The notes below the pieces were generated by a model. It was given only the letters and a program-made list of their open reading frames with translations, did no database searches and was not told the DNA's origin. From Hyphomonas sp. CY54-11-8 (GTDB taxonomy: Bacteria > Pseudomonadota > Alphaproteobacteria > Caulobacterales > Hyphomonadaceae), in contig NZ_AWFD01000023.1 in NCBI RefSeq assembly GCF_000682735.1, positions 186,001 through 250,000 on the forward strand: a stretch of DNA of 64,000 nt. Direction: 5' to 3'. The translations under genes and the position numbers were made by a program. Below are positions 45,174 to 54,525 of this stretch, one piece after another (position 1 is the stretch's first letter; the number at the start of each line of letters is the position of its first letter).

Positions 45174-45318
45174 GATATTACCTTTCTCGTCAGCTCTTCT
45201 GCCGGATCAACGCCCCGGCGAGACAGTCGTTCCATCTGCCGCCAACGCGGCCAAATGGCGATTTGACGCGCTGCAACATTCGCCCTAGGCGTATCGGCAA
45301 AAGTCAGGGGCAGAGAAC

Positions 45319-46374
45319 ATGTCACAGAAAACACCGCGTAATTTCTTCAAGCCGCTCGCCATCGGCGCGCCAGAGCCGATGCGGGACCTTCCCGTCAAGC
45401 TGGAGCGGATGATCCATTTCGTCCCGCCGCATCTCGACAAAGTGCGCGCGAAAGTGCCGGACATGGCTCCCGGCGTGGACGTGATCCTGGCCAATCTGGA
45501 AGACGCGATCCCGGCCGACGCCAAGGATGCCGCCCGCGCCGGCGCCATCGAAATGGCCTCCATGTATGACTGGCAGGGCAAGGGTACGGGCTTCTGGAGC
45601 CGCGTGAACCCGCTGAACTCCCCCTGGTTCCAGGAAGACGTCTCCCAGCTCGTGCTGAACGCCGGCCACCAGCTGGACGTGATCATGCTGCCCAAGGTCG
45701 AAGGCCCCTGGGACATTCACTTCGCCGACCAGTATGTCGCCCAGCTGGAAGCAAAGGCCGGCCTCACCCGCCCGATCCTGTTCCACGCGATCCTCGAGAC
45801 CGCCCAGGGCATGGCGCTGGTCGAGGAGATCGCCCTTGCCTCCCCGCGCATGCAGGGCATCAGCCTCGGCCCGGCAGACCTTGCCGCAGACCGCAAGATG
45901 AAGACGACCCGCGTTGGCGGCGGCCACCCCTTCTACCGCGTGATCGAAGATCCGAAGGAAGACGGCAGCGCCCGCGCTTCTGCCCAGCAAGACCCGTGGC
46001 ACTATACGATCGCCCGCATGGTGGATGCCTGCCGCATGGCCGGCATCAATGCCTTCTACGGGCCTTTCGGTGACATCGCCGACCTCGACGCCTGCGAACA
46101 GCAGTTCCGCAACGCGTTCCTGCTCGGCTGTTCCGGCACGTGGAGCCTGCACCCGAACCAGATCGCCATCGCCAAGCGCGTGTTCAGCCCCGATCCGAAT
46201 GAGGTGAAATTCGCCCGCAAGATCCTGGCCGCCATGCCGGACGGCACCGGCGTCGCCATGATCGACGGCAAGATGCAGGACGATGCCACCTGGAAACAGG
46301 CCAAGGTGATCTCCGATCTCGCCGACCTCGTCGCCTCGAAGGATCCGGATCTCGCCGCCGCCTACGCGGACTGA
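45319..46374 (+). CDS. HpcH/HpaI-CitE family lyase, malyl-CoA lyase-like
   Basis: This 351-aa TIM-barrel protein fits the malyl-CoA/beta-methylmalyl-CoA lyase (Mcl1) group: [48 protein letters not shown] and [15 protein letters not shown]. The metal-binding acidic residues are in [12 protein letters not shown] and the GPADLA segment. Mcl enzymes cleave malyl-CoA to acetyl-CoA and glyoxylate, or act as malyl-CoA thioesterases. Ethylmalonyl-CoA pathway partners are not adjacent. GGGGCAGAG precedes the ATG. Confidence 0.86.
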   Translation: MSQKTPRNFFKPLAIGAPEPMRDLPVKLERMIHFVPPHLDKVRAKVPDMAPGVDVILANLEDAIPADAKDAARAGAIEMASMYDWQGKGTGFWSRVNPLNSPWFQEDVSQLVLNAGHQLDVIMLPKVEGPWDIHFADQYVAQLEAKAGLTRPILFHAILETAQGMALVEEIALASPRMQGISLGPADLAADRKMKTTRVGGGHPFYRVIEDPKEDGSARASAQQDPWHYTIARMVDACRMAGINAFYGPFGDIADLDACEQQFRNAFLLGCSGTWSLHPNQIAIAKRVFSPDPNEVKFARKILAAMPDGTGVAMIDGKMQDDATWKQAKVISDLADLVASKDPDLAAAYAD

Positions 46375-46452
46375 TCCGGGCATCTCCTTCCCCAATAACG
46401 AAAGTTGCCCGGCCGCGGCCGAGTGCTTAGGGTGCCTGCCGGAGGATACGAC

Positions 46453-46884
46453 ATGGCAAGACAACACCTGATCCCAATGACCGGCTATTCGGCGCACCTG
46501 CAGCGCTGGTTCGACTGGATGGAAAGCGATCACTCGCCGGAGGGCCTGTCCGGCCAGCTGGCCGAAGATGTCGTCTTCCGCAGCCCGGTCGTGCACACGC
46601 CGCAGGAAGGCAAGCCGGTCACGATGGCCTATCTCACCGCCGCCGGAGAAACGCTGGGTGGCGACACGTTCCGCTATGTCCGCGCTTTCGATTGCGGCGA
46701 CAAGGCCGTGCTGGAATTCGAGTGCGTGATGGACGGCATCCAGGTCAACGGTGTCGACATGATCGCGTGGAACGATGCCGGACAGATCACGGACTTCAAG
46801 GTGATGGTCCGTCCGCTGAAAGCCATCCAGACCGTGCATGCCGCCATGGGCGCCATGCTAGCGAAGATGAAGGCTGGCGCGTGA
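46453..46884 (+). CDS. SnoaL/NTF2-like domain protein
   Basis: This 143-aa protein looks like a cone-shaped NTF2-like fold: an N-terminal helix (YSAHLQRWFDWME), then LAEDVVFRSPVVHTPQEGK, FECVMDGIQVNGVDMIAWNDAGQITDFKVMVRPLKAI. The VDMIAWNDAGQI segment is the usual strand-turn of SnoaL-like proteins. Enzymatic role is unknown. GGAGGATACGAC precedes ATG 46453. The stop overlaps the following GTG start (GTGA). Confidence 0.8.
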   Translation: MARQHLIPMTGYSAHLQRWFDWMESDHSPEGLSGQLAEDVVFRSPVVHTPQEGKPVTMAYLTAAGETLGGDTFRYVRAFDCGDKAVLEFECVMDGIQVNGVDMIAWNDAGQITDFKVMVRPLKAIQTVHAAMGAMLAKMKAGA

Positions 46885-47399
46885 ACCCACCCACATTGAC
46901 GACAGACCGGCTGATTCTCCGGCCTTTCGAAGAAGCTGACTACCCGCACGCCGTTGCCATGTGGGGGGATGCCGAAGTCGTCCGCTATATTGGCGGCGTG
47001 ACTCGCAGCCCGCAGGATGTCTGGTTCGCGTGCGTCCGCGGCCGCGGCATGTGGGATATCAAGGGCTACGGCAACTGGTCGGTGATCGACCGCGAAACCG
47101 GCACCTATCTCGGCGAATCCGGCTTTGCCGATTTCAAGCGGGGCATCAAACCGGACCTCTCGCAATGGCCGGAAGCGGGCTGGGCCTTCGCCCGCGCCTC
47201 CTGGGGCCGGGGCATCGGCAGCGACGCGGTGAGCCTTATGCACACATGGCTGGACGAGGCCCATCCGGGCAAAAGCGTCTGCATCATCGATGAAGACAAT
47301 ATTGGCTCCCGCCGGGTAGCAGAGAAGGCCGGGTACATGCTCTGGACGATGTCAACGCTGCGCGACCATCCGGTCACGGTCTATCACCGGAACGCCTAG
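46881..47399 (+). CDS. GNAT N-acetyltransferase (RimJ/RimL type)
   Basis: This 172-aa acetyltransferase_3 family protein starts TLTTDRLILRPFEEADY. The acetyl-CoA loop is EAGWAFARASWGRGIGSDAV and the C-terminal motif RVAEKAGYMLW. The GTG start at 46881 overlaps the preceding stop, so the two genes are coupled. The substrate is not identifiable. It ends in a 4-bp overlap with the convergent EAL gene. Confidence 0.88.
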   Translation: MNPPTLTTDRLILRPFEEADYPHAVAMWGDAEVVRYIGGVTRSPQDVWFACVRGRGMWDIKGYGNWSVIDRETGTYLGESGFADFKRGIKPDLSQWPEAGWAFARASWGRGIGSDAVSLMHTWLDEAHPGKSVCIIDEDNIGSRRVAEKAGYMLWTMSTLRDHPVTVYHRNA

Positions 47400-49144
47400 C
47401 CTGCCTTGCGGGTCGCATTGGCGCGGGTTTCCCAGCCGCGCAGCAGTTCAAGGAACCCTTCCTGCGGCAGGCCCGGGGAATAGAGGAACCCCTGCGCCAT
47501 GGAACAGCCGCGGCGCGACAGGAATTCCGCCTGGCGCTCCGTCTCGACGCCTTCTGCAACCGTCTTCAAGCCAAGTGTTTCTGCCATCGCGAGGATCATC
47601 TCGACAATGGCCGGCGCCTGACGGTCGGCATCCAGCGCGGAGACAAACTGGCGGTCGATCTTGAAAACGTCGAACGGCAGCTGCGTCAGCATGGAAAGGT
47701 TCGAGTGGCCCGTGCCGAAATCGTCGAGTGCCAGCTTCACGCCCAGCGCGCGCAGCGGACGCATCACACGGTCCACCTTGGTCGGATCGGAGACGGCCAT
47801 GCTTTCGGTGATCTCGAGTTCCAGCCGTGCAGGCGGCAAGCCGGTACGCTTCAGGACTTCGAGCACCAGGTTTGTCAGGTCCACTGTCATGAACTGCCGC
47901 GGCGACACGTTGACCGCGACGGAGACATCGAAGCCCTCTTTCATCCAGACGACAGCGCATTCGCAGGCCGATTCGAGGATCTGCTCACCAATCTGATTGA
48001 CGAGGCCCGTTTCCTCCGCAAGCGGAATAAAGGCTGCCGGAGAAATGATCTTGCCATTGGCGCGCTGCCAGCGGGCAAGGGCCTCGCAGCCGACGATCTT
48101 GCCGGTGGCAAAGTCGACCTTCGGCTGGAACACGGCCTTGAACTCACGCGCGGCGACAGCCTCGCGCAGCTCCGCTTCCAGCATGTACTTGCCACGGGCC
48201 ACGCGGTTGAGGCGCGGCGAGAAATAGCGGAAGCCGGACGCCGATTCCTGGCGCACCTGCTGGAGCGCAAGATCCGCATGCCGGAACAGCTTCTGCGCCG
48301 AGTCCGCATCTTCCGGCGCCATGACGATCCCGCCGGACATCCCGACACTGACGGACTGACCATTGATTTCGAAGGGCTGCGCAAAGGCGACACGTATGGC
48401 CCGCGCGATATTGGAGACATTCTCCCGCGTGATGGCGTTCGGCAGGAAGATCGCAAACTGGTCATTATGCAGCGCCGCGATCACCGCGCCTTCGAGGCTG
48501 GAGGCAACCGGTGCTTCAAGGCGGGACATGCAGCCGGTCAGGCGCTCCCCGACCGACTTCAGGAGCGAGTTCGTGGCGAGGCTGCCCAGCCGTTCGGCGG
48601 CCCGGCCGAACTGGTCGAGGTCCAGCAGGAAGAAAGCGGCCGGCGCATCGAAGGAAGCAAACGGCAGCTTGCGCTCGATCTCGGCCTCCAGCGCGATCAT
48701 GTTCGGCAGGCCGGTCCGCTGGTCGACATAAGCGATATTGGTCAGGCGCTCGTTTTCCCGGCGAAGATGGCTGACGCGGCGCGTCACCGCCACGCGCAGG
48801 CGGCGCAGCTCCTTGAACATGACCGATTCCACGCCGCGCGGGCGAACCGGCGTCGTATCGTCCAGATAGGCGAGAAATTTCTGCAGGAAGCGCTGGAAGG
48901 AGCGGGCCAACAGGAATGCCGCACCGGCCGCGACGGTAATCGACATCAGCACGAGGCCGGCCATGACTTCCGGCGGCGAGGCAAGCTCGCTCCATGCCTT
49001 GCCCTCGACAAGAACCCGATAGGTTTGTTCCAGCACCACAACGGCAGAGAAAACGAGAATAGCCGCAATCGCGCCGGCAGTCGCGGCAAATGCCGGCAGC
49101 GTCATTGAGCCGAAAAACCGGCGTATCTGCGACAGCTTGCGCAA
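47396..49144 (-). CDS. GGDEF-EAL c-di-GMP protein with degenerate GGDEF
   Basis: This 582-aa membrane protein has two N-terminal helices and a coiled linker, then a GGDEF-like domain (about 150-320) where the active motif is HNDQF instead of GGDEF, so cyclase activity is unlikely. The EAL domain (about 335-575) keeps EALARW, LEITESM, LDDFGTGHSNL, FKIDRQFV and AEGVETERQ, so phosphodiesterase activity is plausible. I use TTG 49144, which has CGAGGCGAGG just upstream; ATG 49105 lacks a ribosome site but is an alternative. It is divergent from hisB. Confidence 0.85.
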   Translation of the reverse strand: MRKLSQIRRFFGSMTLPAFAATAGAIAAILVFSAVVVLEQTYRVLVEGKAWSELASPPEVMAGLVLMSITVAAGAAFLLARSFQRFLQKFLAYLDDTTPVRPRGVESVMFKELRRLRVAVTRRVSHLRRENERLTNIAYVDQRTGLPNMIALEAEIERKLPFASFDAPAAFFLLDLDQFGRAAERLGSLATNSLLKSVGERLTGCMSRLEAPVASSLEGAVIAALHNDQFAIFLPNAITRENVSNIARAIRVAFAQPFEINGQSVSVGMSGGIVMAPEDADSAQKLFRHADLALQQVRQESASGFRYFSPRLNRVARGKYMLEAELREAVAAREFKAVFQPKVDFATGKIVGCEALARWQRANGKIISPAAFIPLAEETGLVNQIGEQILESACECAVVWMKEGFDVSVAVNVSPRQFMTVDLTNLVLEVLKRTGLPPARLELEITESMAVSDPTKVDRVMRPLRALGVKLALDDFGTGHSNLSMLTQLPFDVFKIDRQFVSALDADRQAPAIVEMILAMAETLGLKTVAEGVETERQAEFLSRRGCSMAQGFLYSPGLPQEGFLELLRGWETRANATRKAG

Positions 49145-49267
49145 AGGTACCTCGCCTCGGCACACCACAGGGCGTGCGTTCCCGGGCGCACATTCCCCCA
49201 ATATGTTTAGAAATCAGTGAACAAGATGCGCTAGCTGTAGCGCGATCTAAACACTATATCGGCAGCC

Positions 49268-49864
49268 ATGACCCAGAACCGCACCGCCACCGTCAGCCGC
49301 AAGACCAAGGAAACCGACATTTCCGTTACCGTGGACCTCGACGGCACAGGAAAATCCGACATCCAGACCGGGATCGGCTTTTTCGACCATATGCTGGAAA
49401 GCTTCTCCAAGCATTCCGCCATCGACCTGACTGTGCGCTGCGACGGCGACCTGCATATCGACATGCACCACAGTGTCGAGGACACTGGTATTGTCATCGG
49501 CCAGGCCATCCTGAAGGCGCTGGGCGACTTTGCCGGCATCACTCGTTTCGGCACGGCCTATATACCCATGGACGAAACGCTGAGCCGGGCGAGCCTCGAC
49601 CTCTGCAAACGGCCCTATCTGGTGTGGAAAGTACAATTCACGCGCGACAAGATCGGCGAGATGGACACCGAACTCTTCAAGGAGTTCTTCCATGCCCTCG
49701 CCGGCAATGGCGGCATGTGCCTGCACGTGGAGAACCTCTACGGCGAGAACTGCCACCATATTGCCGAGAGCTGCTTCAAGGCCACGGCCCGCGCCCTGCG
49801 CGCTGCGGCAACAGTCGATCCGAAGCTCGGCGGCAAGCCTGCCAGCACCAAGGGCAGCCTCTAA
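49268..49864 (+). CDS. hisB: imidazoleglycerol-phosphate dehydratase
   Basis: This 198-aa enzyme dehydrates imidazole glycerol phosphate in histidine synthesis. Both metal-binding repeats are visible: [11 protein letters not shown] (about 69-79) and [12 protein letters not shown] (about 161-172), plus [13 protein letters not shown]. It is monofunctional, lacking a phosphatase domain. It is the first his gene of the locus, which continues with hisH only after 4.7 kb of other genes. Confidence 0.97.
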   Translation: MTQNRTATVSRKTKETDISVTVDLDGTGKSDIQTGIGFFDHMLESFSKHSAIDLTVRCDGDLHIDMHHSVEDTGIVIGQAILKALGDFAGITRFGTAYIPMDETLSRASLDLCKRPYLVWKVQFTRDKIGEMDTELFKEFFHALAGNGGMCLHVENLYGENCHHIAESCFKATARALRAAATVDPKLGGKPASTKGSL

Positions 49865-49990
49865 ATCCCACCAAACCTGCCACAAACCCCAAAGTGCGGC
49901 GGCGTATCGTCTTTGCCTTCGGCCTGACGGCTGCCTATCATGTGGCGTGATCTGTACGTATCGTGCGATCCAGCCGCATCAGGGACCGGA

Positions 49991-51814
49991 ATGAAGAACG
50001 ACGACGAATTCCAGCTCTGGCCCTTCATGTCGCTGGTCGCGCTTTATTTCCTGATGCAGGCTCTCCTATCCGGACCGGCGGACCGGGCACGGCTGTCCTA
50101 CAGCGAGTTCGAAAAGCTTGCGCGCGAGGGTCAGGTCGAGAAGGTGACGATCTCGGGGGCCACCCTCTCCGGTACGTTTCGACAGCCTGTCGACGGGAAT
50201 GAACGGTTCCGGACCAGCCTGGTCGATCCAGCCCTCGCCGACCGGCTCGAAGGCATGGACGTGGAAATCGAAAATGTTCCGCCGAACCCCGTTTTCGGCG
50301 CGCTCGTGTCCATGCTGGCCCCGCTCATCCTGTTTCTGGGGCTCTATTTCTTTCTGTTCCGCCGGTCGATCGGCGCAGGCGGCGGCGCCATTTCGCTCGG
50401 GAAAAGCGGCGCAAAGATCTTTGCCGAAGAGGAAACCGGGGTCACCTTCGATGATGTTGCCGGTGTCGATGAAGCAAAGCTCGAACTCATGGAGATCATC
50501 GATTTCCTGAAGAATCCCGGTGAATATGAAAGGCTCGGCGCGCACGTTCCGAAAGGCGTGCTGCTGGTCGGCCCGCCCGGGACCGGCAAGACCCTGCTGG
50601 CCCGCGCCGTGGCCGGTCAGGCCGGCGTGCCATTCTTCTCGATCAGCGGATCGCAATTTGTCGAAGTCTTCGTCGGCGTCGGCGCTGCACGTGTGCGTGA
50701 CCTCTTCACCCAGGCCCGGAAGATGGCGCCGGCGATCATCTTCGTTGACGAACTTGATGCCCTCGGCCGCGCCCGCAGCCTCGGACAGATCGTCGGCAAT
50801 GATGAACGCGAGCAGACCCTGAACCAGTTGCTCGCGGAACTCGACGGCTTCGATCCCTCGTCAGGGATCGTCCTGCTGGCCGCAACCAACCGTCCGGAAA
50901 TCCTCGATCCCGCGCTCCTGCGCGCCGGCCGGTTCGACCGGCAGGTCCTCGTCGACAAACCTGACAAGGCGGGCCGGATCGCGATCCTGAAAGTCCACAC
51001 CCGCAAGATTCATCTGGGGCCGGACGTTGACCTTGAGCCAGTAGCATCGATGACGACCGGGTTCACAGGCGCCGACCTGGCAAACCTCGTGAACGAGGCA
51101 GCGATCCTGGCCACCCGCCGCCGGGCGGCCGCAGTTGGCATGGAGGATTTTTCCGCCGCCATCGAGCGTATTGTCGCCGGGTTGGAGAAACGCAATCGCC
51201 TGCTCAACGAGAAAGAGCGCCGAATCGTGGCCCATCATGAAATGGGACACGCGATCATGGCCCTCGCCCTGCCGGGATCGGACAAGGTGCACAAGGTTTC
51301 CATCATTCCGCGCGGGGTCGGCGCACTCGGTTATACAATCCAGCGGCCCACGGAAGATCGTTACCTGATGACCCGGGAAGAACTGATCAGCAAGATCTGC
51401 GTGTTGCTTGGCGGACGGGCTGCCGAGAAACTGATTTTCGACGAAGTCTCCACGGGCGCCGCCGATGATCTCTCCAAGGCCACCGACATCGCGCGCAGCA
51501 TGGTCGAGCGATTCGGCATGGACGAGGCACTTGGCCACATGGTCTTCCAGGAAGACCGCCCCCTCTTCCTGGACAATACCGCCGTCAGGTCACGGTCCAT
51601 CAGCGAAGCCACGGCCGAACGCCTCGACGCGGCCACGGCCGACATCATCCGCGACGCATTCCAGCGCACCACCGCCGTCCTTTCGGACAATCGCGACCTT
51701 CTTGAAAAGTGCGCGCAGGACCTGCTCAGGAAGGAAACACTGGACGAAGACGAGATTTCCGAAATCGCCAAAGCTCTGAAGACGTCTGCCGCCAGTACAG
51801 AGCGCAGCGTCTGA
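49991..51814 (+). CDS. FtsH-type AAA+ zinc metalloprotease, divergent paralogue
   Basis: This 607-aa protein has two membrane segments flanking a short periplasmic domain (about 10-125). The AAA+ domain has Walker A GPPGTGKT (194-201), pore loop FVGVG (227-231), Walker B IIFVDELD (249-256) and SRH ATNRPEILDPALLRAGRFDRQV. The M41 protease has HEMGH (416-420) and Asp493 as third ligand. Canonical FtsH has HEAGH and a longer tail, so this is probably a second FtsH. It sits 126 bp after hisB on the same strand and separates it from hisH. Start ATG 49991. Confidence 0.93.
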   Translation: MKNDDEFQLWPFMSLVALYFLMQALLSGPADRARLSYSEFEKLAREGQVEKVTISGATLSGTFRQPVDGNERFRTSLVDPALADRLEGMDVEIENVPPNPVFGALVSMLAPLILFLGLYFFLFRRSIGAGGGAISLGKSGAKIFAEEETGVTFDDVAGVDEAKLELMEIIDFLKNPGEYERLGAHVPKGVLLVGPPGTGKTLLARAVAGQAGVPFFSISGSQFVEVFVGVGAARVRDLFTQARKMAPAIIFVDELDALGRARSLGQIVGNDEREQTLNQLLAELDGFDPSSGIVLLAATNRPEILDPALLRAGRFDRQVLVDKPDKAGRIAILKVHTRKIHLGPDVDLEPVASMTTGFTGADLANLVNEAAILATRRRAAAVGMEDFSAAIERIVAGLEKRNRLLNEKERRIVAHHEMGHAIMALALPGSDKVHKVSIIPRGVGALGYTIQRPTEDRYLMTREELISKICVLLGGRAAEKLIFDEVSTGAADDLSKATDIARSMVERFGMDEALGHMVFQEDRPLFLDNTAVRSRSISEATAERLDAATADIIRDAFQRTTAVLSDNRDLLEKCAQDLLRKETLDEDEISEIAKALKTSAASTERSV

Positions 51815-51871
51815 CCCGGCGGCGGAAACGTCTTTAATTCTGCACGCCCGATGTAATCGACGGCTAGCATC

Positions 51872-51904
51872 CCCATATATGGGATACGGAATATTTTTTC
51901 CGTA
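51872..51904. promoter_or_regulatory. two adjacent dyads upstream of small ORF
   Basis: The perfect palindrome CCCATATATGGG (51872-51883) is followed after 1 bp by TACGGAA-TATTTT-TTCCGTA (51885-51904), an AT-rich inverted repeat ending 3 bp before an ATG. They could be operator, promoter or a weak terminator for the FtsH-like gene 57 bp upstream. Confidence 0.4.
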
Positions 51905-51907
51905 CAG

Positions 51908-52057
51908 ATGAAAGCCGATCCGATGTCCTCCCAAAACAACAAAAGCAAACAGGACAAGCCTGGAAAGCCCTCACAGCCGCAATCGTTGGAGGAAAGGCGC
52001 GCAGCACAAGCCCGCCAGCAAGGCAAGCAGGACAAGGAAATCCCCCTGAAGAACTAG
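51908..52057 (+). CDS. possible 49-aa Lys/Gln-rich small protein
   Basis: MKADPMSSQNNKSKQD starts a highly charged product rich in Lys, Gln and Arg and ending EIPLKN. No membrane segment or family is recognised; it resembles small disordered proteins. The ribosome site is poor, and a Met at codon 6 is an alternative start. It is codirectional with the FtsH-like gene. Evidence is limited to composition and the dyads upstream. Confidence 0.4.
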   Translation: MKADPMSSQNNKSKQDKPGKPSQPQSLEERRAAQARQQGKQDKEIPLKN

Positions 52058-52196
52058 TTGTTCCCGAATGCGGTCGGGCACCCCCCTACGCCTGATCGCA
52101 CCCAGGGGCCGCGTCCGGACCCGCTTTCCGGATGCGGCTTCCCGTATCAATCCGGAGTCCACAGGGGTGAAAGGTGGAGACCGGAAAGGAACCACC

Positions 52197-52493
52197 ATGA
52201 CGAATCGCATTTCAAAACAACTCGTAACATTCCGAAGCCCGTTTTATCTCGACAGTCTCGAAGAGGAATGGCCTGCCGGTAATTATACGATCGAGACGGA
52301 AGAAGAGCCGCTGGATAGCCCGTCCTTTCTGGCTTTCCGTCGGATAAACACCACCATGATCGTCCACACGAAACGCGGTGCTCGGACACAGACGAGGTTC
52401 GTCAACATCGACCCCGCTGAACTTGCAGACGCGTTGGCCCGCGATCAGCGGCCGCTGGACCGGGCTGACAATGAAGGCATGGCGCGCAGCTGA
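52197..52493 (+). CDS. small conserved-type hypothetical protein
   Basis: This 98-aa protein has N-terminal VTFRSPFYLDSLEEEWPAGNYTIETEEEPLDSPSFLAFRR, a pattern seen in a family of short alphaproteobacterial proteins I recall but cannot name a function for. There is no signal peptide. It ends with an acidic PAELADALARD helix. A GGAAAGGA ribosome site supports ATG 52197; the upstream frame is not used. Confidence 0.7.
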   Translation: MTNRISKQLVTFRSPFYLDSLEEEWPAGNYTIETEEEPLDSPSFLAFRRINTTMIVHTKRGARTQTRFVNIDPAELADALARDQRPLDRADNEGMARS

Positions 52494-52561
52494 CGCCGGC
52501 GGGCGGGCAAGCCCACTTCGCACATTTCCGCCAGCGCGACGTGTCCGGAGTTTTCCGGCCT

Positions 52562-53998
52562 CTATTTCCGGTAATCGAGCGGCGGGTCGCGGTCGCCCAG
52601 AAGCGAACGGTACTGATAATCCGGTCCGCGCTTCTCATCGAATTCCTTGCGGGCTTCCTCACGCAGCTTCGGATTCGTGAAGAGCTCGATCGCCGCCAGT
52701 GTCAGCGTCTTTGCCGCCACCTGCGTGCCCTTGTGGCCGATCGACGTGCCGGAGGCCGCAACCGCCTGCCAGGAGTGTGCCGGCGTGCCCGGCACCCAGG
52801 TCGCAGTATTGAGGCCCACGGTCGGCACGGCATAGGACACATCGCCCACATCGGTGGAGCCGTAGCCGAGCGAGACTTCGTAGGGCTGCACTTCGGATTC
52901 CGAGCCAAGCGGCAGGGTCGGTGTGGTCAGCGTTTCATAGATGGCTGTAGCGAAGGCCTGCTCTTCTTCGTTATAGGTAACCCCGCCGACTTCGCGGAGT
53001 TTCTCATCCATCATCTTGGCGAGTGTCTCGTTGACCAGAAGCGGGTTGTTCCCGTGGATGATTTCCCAATCGACCGTCGTGCCGGTGCCCATCGCGGCGC
53101 CTTTCGCGGCGGCCTCAAGGCGTGGCCAGATCTCCTCGACACCATCGGCGGACGGGTGGCGGACATAGTAGAAGACTTCGGCGAAGTCCGGCACCACGTT
53201 CGGGGCTGACCCGCCGGAGGTGATCACGTAATGGATGCGCGCTTCCTGCGGGATGTGCTCGTGCATCATGTTGGCCATCATGTTGAATGCCTCGACGCCG
53301 TCGAGCGCCGAGCGGCCCTTCTCCGGCGCGCCCGCCGCGTGAGCCGAAAGCCCGCGGAACCGGAACTTGGCCGAGCGGTTTGCCAGCGTCGTGCGCGCGG
53401 CAGCGGAGTTGCGGTCCCCCGCATGCCAGTGCAGCGCGATGTCGACATCGTTGAAGAGGCCCGCGCGGACCATATAGACCTTGCCGCTGCCGCCCTCTTC
53501 CGCCGGCGTGCCGTAGAGCCGGATTCGGCCCGGTGTGCCGGTCTCTTCCAGCCAATCCTTGATGGCGATGGCCGCCGTGGTGGAGCCTGCCGCGAAGAGG
53601 TTGTGGCCGCAGGCGTGGCCTGCGCCCATGCCGTCTCGCTCCTCCCGGTCGGGGCTGGCAGTCTGGTTGATACCGGGCAGTGCGTCGAACTCGGCGAGGA
53701 TGGCGATGACGGGTCCGCCGGTGCCGTATTCGGCCACGAAGGCCGTCGGAATGCCGGCGACGCCTGCCTCGATGTCGAAGCCTTCGACTTTCAGCGTCTG
53801 CTGAAGCAGGCCGGAGGATTTTTCCTCCTGATAGCCGACCTCGGCCCATTCCCAGATCTGGTCCGACAGGCTGCTCGACAGCTCCGCCTTCTGTTCCACC
53901 TGCCCGATCAGTTTCCCGTCGCGGCTGTCCGGCCAGGCGGGGCCGGTGATACAGGCGGCGAGGAGCGCGGTGGAAAGAAGCGGCAGGATGGGGCGCAT
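52562..53998 (-). CDS. exported M20 amidohydrolase (AbgB-like)
   Basis: This 478-aa protein has a lipoprotein-like signal (LLSTALLAAC). The M20 core has GAGHACGHNLFA, the Glu pair GTPAEEGG, LHWHAGDRN and a lid domain with GLSAHAAGAPEKGRSALDGV. Resemblance is closest to p-aminobenzoyl-glutamate hydrolase subunit B-type enzymes, whose substrates are acylated amino acids. It is a different subgroup from the other exported M20 enzyme at the left side of the window. It interrupts the his locus on the opposite strand. Confidence 0.87.
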   Translation of the reverse strand: MRPILPLLSTALLAACITGPAWPDSRDGKLIGQVEQKAELSSSLSDQIWEWAEVGYQEEKSSGLLQQTLKVEGFDIEAGVAGIPTAFVAEYGTGGPVIAILAEFDALPGINQTASPDREERDGMGAGHACGHNLFAAGSTTAAIAIKDWLEETGTPGRIRLYGTPAEEGGSGKVYMVRAGLFNDVDIALHWHAGDRNSAAARTTLANRSAKFRFRGLSAHAAGAPEKGRSALDGVEAFNMMANMMHEHIPQEARIHYVITSGGSAPNVVPDFAEVFYYVRHPSADGVEEIWPRLEAAAKGAAMGTGTTVDWEIIHGNNPLLVNETLAKMMDEKLREVGGVTYNEEEQAFATAIYETLTTPTLPLGSESEVQPYEVSLGYGSTDVGDVSYAVPTVGLNTATWVPGTPAHSWQAVAASGTSIGHKGTQVAAKTLTLAAIELFTNPKLREEARKEFDEKRGPDYQYRSLLGDRDPPLDYRK

Positions 53999-54086
53999 GG
54001 GGCAAGCTCCGGTTTTGGTCTCGAATCTGGTGCGAACATTGGGACAGCCCCTGCCCTTGCACAAGGAAAACCGGACCGGCGGACTG

Positions 54087-54404
54087 TCAGACGGAGCCTT
54101 CGCGCTCGATCACGAGCACCCGTGCCTCCCCGATGGGATGGGCCACGTGCTCGTCCCCCACTCCGGCGACAAACATGTCCCCCGGCGAGAGCTGGACGAT
54201 CTTTTCCTGCCCGCGCTCGCGATAGTGCATGTCGACCACGCCCTGCAGCACGACGAAGACCTCTTCGCCGTCATTGACGTGCCATTCATAGGGCTGGTCG
54301 GTCCAGTGCAGGCGCACGCTCGCCCCGTCGATGCGGGCGATATCTCGCGCCCCCCAGGCCCGGTCAGCCCGGAAGGTCTTCGTATCCTTAATGATTTCCG
54401 GCAT
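54087..54404 (-). CDS. small cupin-domain protein
   Basis: This 105-aa single-domain protein has the cupin motifs EWHVNDGEEVFVVLQGVVDMHY and LSPGDMFVAGVGDEHVAHPIGEARVLVIE, with possible metal ligands His (EWHVND), Glu and the distal His. It may bind a small molecule or act as an isomerase; no function is assigned. ATG 54404 (MPEIIKDTKTF) fits the family start. It is divergent from hisH. Confidence 0.88.
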   Translation of the reverse strand: MPEIIKDTKTFRADRAWGARDIARIDGASVRLHWTDQPYEWHVNDGEEVFVVLQGVVDMHYRERGQEKIVQLSPGDMFVAGVGDEHVAHPIGEARVLVIEREGSV

Positions 54405-54525
54405 GGATACCCTCAAGTGCAATACTGGCAGCAGCGCGAGCCTAGCCTGCTTTCCCACAAGGAAGAACCACGCCCGTGACACGAAATGCCTTTTCCTCTG
54501 CCCGCCGCCCCGCTAACACGCGCGC

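Noticed and set aside
45322..46839. 505-codon minus-strand frame opposite the malyl-CoA lyase-like gene
   Set aside because: No recognisable domain; it shadows a strongly supported gene and its downstream neighbour.
49145..49267. Histidine attenuator or leader peptide before hisB
   Set aside because: No run of His codons or terminator/anti-terminator pair is visible in the short gap.
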